NCBI GenBank assembly: GCA_029582265.1
Contig: CM055835.1
Location: 10,984,041 to 11,048,040, forward strand
Direction: 5' to 3'
Length of the DNA stretch: 64,000 nt
Source of the DNA: Zoroaster sp. YZ-2022
Lineage: Eukaryota; Echinodermata; Asteroidea; Forcipulatida; Zoroasteridae
Positions 57,575 to 64,000 of the stretch are shown in pieces. The notes below the pieces were generated by a model. It saw only the letters and a program-made list of their open reading frames with translations. It ran no database searches and was not told where the DNA came from. Position 1 is the first letter of the stretch. Every line of letters begins with the position of its first letter. Both the position numbers and the translations under genes were made by a program.

Positions 57575-58215
57575 GAGTAGGGCGGTTTACCCCAGTGTTT
57601 CTGGCTCACATAGCAAGCGGCCTTGTTTCAAGGTGTTAGCCAGGATTTAGAAATAGGGTATCCAAATTTTGCTGGAAATTTCAAAACAAGGTGTCCAAAT
57701 TTTTCACTTACAATTTACTTAACCCTGACCCTCCCAAATCCTCCAAAATCCTCTTTGCCAAAGTGAAGGATTTTGAAGGATTGAGGTTATTAGGCATACT
57801 TGCCTTTCCATGGTACATGTACATCCATGTTTGCTGTAGTGATTGCAAGGTCAGTGCTTGGGTCAGTGGACACTGTTTATTGCTCCGTGCATGCAGCGAG
57901 GGTCCCTGGCCATGTACATGCATCGCAGATTAGAAACATGTGTGCATACATGTTATGTGCTTGCTTTACTACTGAAGGATTTTGGAGGATTCAGGTTATG
58001 TGTAAGCAAATCGGCCTAGGGAGTTAGGAAGGATTCAGGTTATGTGTAAGCAAATGGGCCTAGGGGGTTAGGGTTAATAAATGAGATGAAATAGGGTGTC
58101 CAAAATTGAAATAGGGTGTCCAAAAGACACCCAGACACCCCTCTGGATAATACTATGCCTTGTTTACTGGTTTCCTCAGGTATCAGTGCTTAAGTGTGCT
58201 TTTGAGGGATCGTTT
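57575..58215. repeat. Nested repeat: GGGTGTCCAAA element around a family 2 MITE
   Basis: The outer flanks (CTTGTTTCAAGG at 57612; TTGTTTACTGG at 58161) correspond to a continuous segment at about 605-620. Between them lies a GGTGTCC(A)AAAT-type repeat (57640-57718, 58080-58140), and within that the TTAA MITE 57723-58073. This gives an insertion order of three layers. Confidence 0.65.
57723..58073 (+). mobile_element. TTAA MITE, family 2, copy with duplicated end
   Basis: TTAA at 57719-57722 and 58074-58077. Starts CCCTGACCCTCCCAAATCC and ends CCTAGGGGGTTAGGG. The last roughly 46 bp (GGATTCAGGTTATGTGTAAG..) are present twice in tandem. Confidence 0.9.
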
Positions 58216-58471
58216 ACCAGAATTCACAGAAATGTATACATAATAAGACCAACAACTTCAAAGAAACAACAGATGCAAACCATGTAGTTTGCATCATTCA
58301 GTGGATGTGTTTATTTTGGGAACATTATTTTTGGCTGATGAAAATTTTCAAATATTATTGTTGGACGGAAATTGTCACCAGTGTTTTTGTATCAGTTTCC
58401 CATTCAAATAACCCTTTGTCACAAAGCTAAGTTATATATCAAGGCTAAATAAGTAATTAAGATTAATTAAA

Positions 58472-60499
58472 AGCCACTTTTTAAGGGTTTTGGAATTTTT
58501 TTTGGAACCACTAACCAGTTATAAAAATTATTCTATAGATTTTTGGGGGTACAGAAAGCGAAAACTATCTTTAAAATCCACTTTTATAATGGTTTCCGGA
58601 CTTTATTTACCTTCTAAAGAAATCCTCCCCTTCAGAAAATCAGGATCCTATTATAGTTGCCACTGTGCATGTACAATGGCCGTGTTGGTCACTAACGGGA
58701 GAGTTGACAAGATCAGACTGACATGACTGAGAAAGTCATCGTATACCAAAAATGCCTGATTTTTCATAAAATAAAGGGTTGTTCTTAAACCCCACACGAC
58801 CACACGACCCCTCGACCCCCACGACGTACGCGCGCTCAGAATCATATCGTATCCCAAATCGGAATCTGTGTTCAAATACGGCCCCAATTAGAATGCCCGC
58901 TGCACGGAAAGCCATGCGGCCGTCTTGGAAGCGATATCCTTCTACGATCGTAATGAGTTGTGGGAAGAACGTTGCCAAAAACTGCGCCCTCACCCAACTA
59001 GCAAAAATCCGACATAAGTATGCAATTTTTTTGATAGAATATGAAATTATCTACTCGGGAATGGTATAATTTGGCTTGTGGCAGCATTATAAATAGGGAT
59101 GTTAGACCAAAAATTGCAGTTGCTTATCTCAGCACCAAATTCATAATGGTGGATAGAGAAAAAAATATCAAACTGAAGGGAAAAAAAATGAAAGTAATCG
59201 ATTTGACGGTTCAAAAGTTACAGATTTTTGACTATTTAATTTTCGGGGTCTTTCCTGAAACAATACAATGGCATTTTACTGTAGAAGAATGGCACCACTG
59301 ACAATGGCACCACTGACAAATCTTCAGCGTAAAATCGCCACAGACTGCTAAATCTTGTGCACGGATATAAACATCGTTAAAGATGGCGTCCACCGCGTAC
59401 CGTCAGAATCGACACGGAGCCCCCTAAAAATGCGTCGATTAAAAGGTGATCCTGACTGAAAGTCGATCGCAAACTTGGTGAAATTGTATAAGAGATATCA
59501 AAAAATATCCAGTAGTAACGATTTAACAAAAAACTTACGAAAACATGAAATATTAGGCTTGGATTGGGCGCATGATTTCAACCGATCCCCATGCTTAAAA
59601 AACGTGGCTTGTATCGGTAATCGTCGGAACTGTGTTCGGTTAACATCGGTATGAATGGATTCTCCAAATATGGGCATTGTAGCAGACCGGGATCACCTTC
59701 GGATCAGCCCGACATCGACCGAGTTTTCAAAGCAGCTGATACGGGGCAGTGCCGCGGTGCACTTCGCTGGCCCTCGATCTGTCCGCTGCGCGGCAAGCGG
59801 TAACATTTTCACAATTTTTAAACAGTGTTATCAGCTCTTTCTGAGAAGTTGTTTGTAACAAAAACGGGCTCATATTAAAGGAGATATATTCCTGTTTTCA
59901 GAAATGCCAAGATATTTTCAAATATATGAATATTAGTATTTTTAAGAAATTTTTGACAAGAGTATGGTTTTGCACTCGTGTGTGTTCTGTGTGTGTGTGT
60001 TGACGTATCGTTTCGCCATTTCAGGATTTTTTACTGCTTCCCGTAACATGCCTATTATAAATTCGTTGATTTCGCGACAACAGGTCGTCATGCAGCAAAC
60101 GGCGCAACAGGTTAGCGAGCTAGCCATTTTCGAACTCGGTCCGTAAACAGGTTCCCATTTGGGATACAATTTTATTCTGGCGCAGGCCGGCCAGCCATGC
60201 GACATGCTTGCGCATGGGCATTGCAAAATACATACATACATTCGTACTGCACTGGTGGTAGTGAATTCCGCGAGTACGTGTGCTTCGTTTATATGAGCGT
60301 ACGTCGTGGGGTCGAGGGGTCGAGGGGTCGTGGGTCGTGGGGGTTTAAGAACAACCCTAAAATAAACATCCTGGAATAATTTGAAGTAGGCCTATATGTC
60401 CATCATCATCCATATGTTCTCCACCTTACTGGGTAGGTAAGATTACATTATTGGTTTATTCAATGAAAAAAAGTGGCGGTCAGATACCACATTCTTCCC
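58472..60499. mobile_element. Second copy of the 45789 transposon, split by an insertion
   Basis: 58472-58775 and 60358-60499 align with 45815-46334 (for example AAAACTATCTTTAAAATCCA; TAATTTGAAGTA). Its left end is lost; the right end is GAATGTGG-like with CTTCCC. The intact relative proves the insertion point. Confidence 0.85.
58776..60357. mobile_element. Mutator-like element with 9-bp target duplication and CpG-rich cargo
   Basis: TAAAATAAA at 58767-58775 and 60358-60366. The inverted ends of about 55 bp start GGGTTGTTCTTAAACCCC and continue with CACGACC and CGACCCC repeats to CACGACGTACG. 1582 bp. The interior has two CpG-rich stretches (about 58830-59000 and 59640-60180) with open frames on both strands but no recognised domain. 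9-bp duplications and long TIRs are typical of MULEs. The cargo could be captured host sequence, but this is unproven. Confidence 0.82.
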
Positions 60500-60619
60500 G
60501 GGTTGAGTCGTCATAAAGGTGTTATCACAAGGGTCAAATTCTCTTGAGAGCGAGGTGTCACTTGTCACATGTGACATGTCACAACAAGGCCCGGCTTGAC
60601 AAGGGTCGAGTTGTCACAG
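60500..60619. repeat. Satellite-like GGGTCGAGTTGTCAC repeat, left part
   Basis: GGGTTGAGTCGTCA, CAAGGGTCAAATTCTCTTGA, TGTCACATGTGACATGTCAC (palindrome) and GGGTCGAGTTGTCAC. The same motifs return in the same orientation at 63924-64000, on the far side of the pogo-like element. Confidence 0.65.
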
Positions 60620-61961
60620 TAGGGTTTTCAGGTGAAAAATTATTCCTAAACCAATATGCTCAATATTTATATCAAATTAAAGGTCTTGATAAAAGAAATA
60701 CAATGGTTTTTAAATCAAGAAAATCTGACTAGTAATTTTTGAGGAATTCTGTTTTATTTAATCAAATATACAGCATTCGATGAAGCGCGACTGTCCACAC
60801 ACTGTGTACATCCCTAATGACACCAAAACCGTTGAATCAGCCTACACACACCGTGATACACACGCACAGCGTTCGTGCTCGTTTCCCTCATAAGAGCTTT
60901 TGAAAGGGTGTAATACACTCTCCACTCAAAACTAAACAAAATTACGGCTCAAAACTTTCACATATGATAGAAAAGAGGTGTAAAATTCATTCAGACACCG
61001 CTCTTACCTTTCAACTTGAAGATTTCACCTCGAAAAAACGGTGTTTACTTTTTATCTCTTCGTATCTTCGGTTGTAAAGTAGTTATGGAGATCGTGCAAG
61101 CATGGGTATGTAAAGGAGCCCTTTGACTCAATAGGGAAACCCGTTTTCATGTCAATCACAATGTACTCGGGCGCGGAGACAGCTCCGAAGTGGATGCCCT
61201 CAGCAGACCGCGGCAAATTTTACAAGCCGAATGCGCCCGATCTCGGAACACTTCGCGAAAGGCTGGGCAGGACGAGAGTGGTTCATTCATAAAAACCTAG
61301 GCTTTCGCACATACTTCCGATTGCTATTTTATGTACATTGTTGGATAGCTGAAACTATAAGCTTTCCAATGAGCTATTATCCTGGTGTCATGGGTTTTCG
61401 ATCGGATAACGGGAAAATTGTTCGGAAGCAGAAACTAAATGGAATTTTAAAAAATCATTTAACCAACCTTTTAATATGACAATTTCAGTTCATAACATGT
61501 TGAAATCCTCGTAGTTGCAGTCTTTCGTTCCGAAAGATCGTCCGCCATTTACAGTGGTACAGTGTACGCGGGATGGAAGCACCGTCATATGTTTTCGATC
61601 CTTTCATTGGACGGCAATTCTACATCAACTTCAGACGCTATTATGGCATGCAAAATGTCTCAAAAATGGTAGAAGTGTTGTCCAAACTTCCACTGCCGCT
61701 AGTGAGACGATTATTTTAGTTAATAAATAAAGTCAAAAACGTTTTTGACCAGGGAAATGATTAAGGATCCATTATCCATAACGATGATTTTACAGTTTCA
61801 ATGGTGAAATCCACACAGGGAGGAGCTCAGCAGAGCCTGAGATCATTTTGGTCATTTTAGCCTGTACCATTAACTGATGTGTGTGTGAGATATCTTTTTA
61901 TTGTTCTTAATATTGTTCATTGTTATTTTATTGATTGCCTCTTGTATATTATATCTTTATT

Positions 61962-62684
61962 AGGTGTTCGGGTATGTACCCGAAACACCTATTGTTTTTG
62001 TTCGGTTTTTTTTTCTTTTTTTTTTCTTCTCCTTCTTCTTCTTCTTCTTCTTCTTCTTCTTCTCCCCATAGATTGTCTACAAAAAAACACATACTTGCAA
62101 ACTTCACATGAACTTGAAACTTGGCATATACTTAGAACATAACAAGTAGATGAAACACGAGTTGTGAGTGACCCCAATTTGACCTTACTTCCTGTCCAAA
62201 CCGGAAGTCAAAATTTAATATTTAAAAAAATCTAGTTTAATATTTAAAAAAATCATATCTCAACAACCACAAGAGGTAAATTGGCATTTTTTGTACCATT
62301 GTATAGATTGTTAATTGTTGAAAAATATTTACACAAAGATGACCCCAATTTGACCTTACTTCCTGTCCAAACCGGAAGTCAAAGTTTAATATTTAAAAAA
62401 AATCATATCTCAACCACAAGAGGTAAATTGACATTTTTTGCGCCATTGTATATATTGTTAATTATCGAAACATGTTTACACAAAGATGACCCCAATTTGA
62501 CCTTACTTCCTGTCCAAACCGGAAGTCAAATTTTAATATTAAACAAAATCATATCTCAACAACCACAACAGGTAAATTCACAGTTTTTGCACCATTGTAC
62601 AGATTGTTAATTGTCAAAAATATTTACAAAAACATTCTGACGTCATCATCACTACCCTGACAAAATCCGAACACTTAAGTCTAG
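61962..62684 (+). mobile_element. Second Helitron/Helentron-like element
   Basis: Starts with hairpin AGGTGTTCGGGT..ACCCGAAACACCT (61962-61990), followed by a T and (CTT)n-rich stretch. The centre holds three tandem units with ATGACCCCAATTTGACCTTA and TCC..AACCGGAAGTCAAA (near 62170, 62341, 62488). The end is ATCCGAACACTTAAGTCTAG before T, where CCGAACAC repeats the complement of the initial stem. Layout and central motif parallel 34428-36418. Confidence 0.55.
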
Positions 62685-63655
62685 TTTTTATTTTTTTTAC
62701 TTTTTACTTTTTTTGGGGGGCAACACAGCCAGGAAAGTGGAAGTTTAATATTTCTTGCAACCAACAAGGAAATTTTCCTATTCAATGAAAACTGAATGGT
62801 AAGTTTAACAATGTGTGTTACTAGAGTTTGCTCCTCTTCCTGACTCAACAGGGGTTCAGGTCCAGACCTAGTAGTTTCCAATTTGGTTTTACCATTAATT
62901 CTGTCATGCAGCGTAGAATATGGAACATAACAGAGAAAGTCCTTGAAGCCTTTTTAATAGGGATTCCCTGACCAACTACAGCCTCATATGCATTATCAAG
63001 AGATTCTTGAGAATAACATCTGTAGCTGGCCTTCCCTTTATTGATCACAGTCTGCAGAAAATAAAAATAAATGGAAATATTGCCATTAAAAAAACATCGA
63101 ATCTGTTCATAAAATTTAAAAAATATTTCTTTTTTTTTTCCTTACAGCATAAACTAAATAAATAAATAAAATAAAAGTAACTGTTCTATTTCCCCAATAC
63201 AAAAAATTCATAGCATTCTGATTATCTGGCAACATATGAATGGCCGTGTGTGATTTTGGGAGAAAGGAACCTCATCTAGCCAATGAAGCTTTCATTTAAA
63301 AAAAATGTGGACAGATCATGTTTATTGGGCTCATCAGAAATGATCACAGTCTGCAGTAAAACAAAAAAGAATATAAGAATGTAATTTCCACTTGAGATAA
63401 ACTTAATTTTATTCCAATATTGGCACGCCATACAATCCCAAATAGCAACAACATCACGTGATCTATCGTGCTACTTTAGAAAAATGAAACTTTATCTGGC
63501 AGACGAAACTTACGTTTGGAATATTTGACAATGGATTGTGTTTCTTTGACACATTTGATTATTAGTAAAATATTGCATTAGTGATCTATACCAAAAATTA
63601 AGCATTATATGAACTTTTGGGTGTCACTTACGACAGGGAACTTTATTCTCAACAT
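62681..63655 (-). pseudogene. psq-type HTH (pogo/Tigger-like) transposase N-terminus, two exons, frameshifted
   Basis: Exon 1 (63655-63632) reads MLRIKFPV and ends at GTAAGT. Exon 2 starts at 63051 after TTTTCTGCAG, in the same phase (0). It contains SYRCYSQESLDNAYEAVV, GQGIPIKKASRTFSV and HILRCMTEL: a helix-turn-helix of the psq type, in which a basic YS.E.L..A..AV..G...KKA...F.V..TLR pattern binds transposon ends. Downstream, SGPEPLLSQEEEQTLVTHI is the usual continuation (an acidic EEE..LV.HI helix) but lies in another frame, so a shift occurred near 62880. The DDE catalytic domain is absent. A decayed transposase is likeliest; a domesticated HTH gene is possible. Confidence 0.65.
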
Positions 63656-63923
63656 GTTGAAGCCTGCCGATAGCACGGAGCGTGGATGTTACAACAGAGC
63701 TTCTGGTCACTGTGGATCTCGCACTGTCTCGCGGTAAAAGGGAATCAAAGTGGGGGATCGAAAATACATGTCGATCGAAAACATATGACGGCACGATACA
63801 TGTAAGATTGTGACAGGTAAAAGTAGTAAAAAAAATTGATTTAAAATTTGATGTTTTTTGTTGCGGGCGATGCGCTGTACGTGTGGCGGGCTTCGGTCAA
63901 GCATGTACAAACTGAAAACCCTA

Positions 63924-64000
63924 GTCACAGGGGTTGAGTTGTCACTGCCGAGTTGTCACGAAGGTTAAGTTTTTCGAGAGTTGAGGTATCACAAGGGTCG
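63924..64000. repeat. Satellite-like GAGTTGTCAC repeat, right part (cut by window end)
   Basis: GGGTTGAGTTGTCACTG, CCGAGTTGTCACGAAGG, TCGAGAGTTGAGGTATCACA and AGGGTCG. Same orientation and order as 60500-60619. Confidence 0.6.

Larger units (their letters stand above)
60622..63921 (-). mobile_element. Pogo/Tigger-like element (3.3 kb), tentative
   Basis: TA on both sides (60620-60621, 63922-63923) and short inverted ends GGGTTTTCAG / CTGAAAACCC interrupt the satellite-like repeat. A psq-type helix-turn-helix transposase fragment lies in it on the minus strand, and a Helentron-like element is inserted at 61962-62684. The inverted ends are short, so the boundary call is inference. Bases 60640-61960 are otherwise unassigned. 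Confidence 0.5.

Overview
The window is animal genomic DNA: AT-rich, intron-bearing and packed with interspersed repeats, with no operons, no Shine-Dalgarno-like gene starts and no long ORFs. The repeat complement (tRNA-derived SINEs ending in ATT tails, a CR1/L2-like LINE, many ATGTAC-rich stretches) suggests a marine invertebrate. An echinoderm, possibly a sea star, is my best guess; that rests on remembered repeat style and is not proven here.

Host gene. The first 8 kb hold the 5' part of one protein-coding gene on the minus strand. Three exons (7973-7887, 1910-1616, 133-9) have consensus splice sites and matching phases. They encode about 168 N-terminal residues of a BTB/POZ protein that most resembles the IVNS1ABP-type BTB-Kelch family. 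The rest of the gene lies to the left of the window. No other host gene is convincing. A CpG-rich block at 9441-9850 is a weak candidate for an exon or promoter.

Repeats. A minisatellite of about 8.4 kb (11959-20337) is built from 46-, 32- and 29-bp versions of one unit. Smaller tandem arrays lie at 2170 (174 bp x2), 4080 (81 bp x4, split by a Tc1/mariner-type MITE), 10121, 11071 (64 bp x3), 29890 (about 250 bp x3), 41128 (18 bp x8), 46731 (TTA)n and 47648 (about 199 bp x2).

Mobile elements. About twenty short elements are flanked by TTAA and begin CCCTAAC, CCCTCCTAC, CCAGTT or similar, which is the hallmark of piggyBac-type non-autonomous transposons. Several sit inside, or are interrupted by, other elements, so target-site duplications can be read directly. 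These include hAT-like elements (8 bp), a Mutator-like element (9 bp), a Harbinger-like element (TTA), an element with a 6-bp duplication, and Tc1/mariner or pogo-like elements (TA). A 2.8-kb palindromic transposon sits in a SINE tail. Two Helitron/Helentron-like elements start with a hairpin and end in CTAG. Coding remnants are a LINE reverse-transcriptase C-terminus (51885-52164), a second LINE end near 34026, a hAT N-terminus (53057-52791), a psq-type helix-turn-helix transposase fragment (63655-62681) and an ORF in the palindrome loop (26955-26704).

Layout. 0-8 kb: BTB gene and its introns. 8-12 kb: unassigned sequence and TTAA elements. 12-20.3 kb: minisatellite. 20-25 kb: mostly unassigned, plus MITEs. 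25.7-29 kb: palindromic transposon and SINE. 29-34 kb: SINEs and MITEs. 34-36.8 kb: LINE split by a foldback element that carries a Helentron-like element. 37-47 kb: hAT-, Harbinger- and SINE-type elements. 47-49.3 kb: GTGAGTCAC cluster. 50-58 kb: nested MITE/LINE/hAT complexes. 58.5-64 kb: Mutator-like insertion, then a pogo-like element entering a satellite-like repeat.
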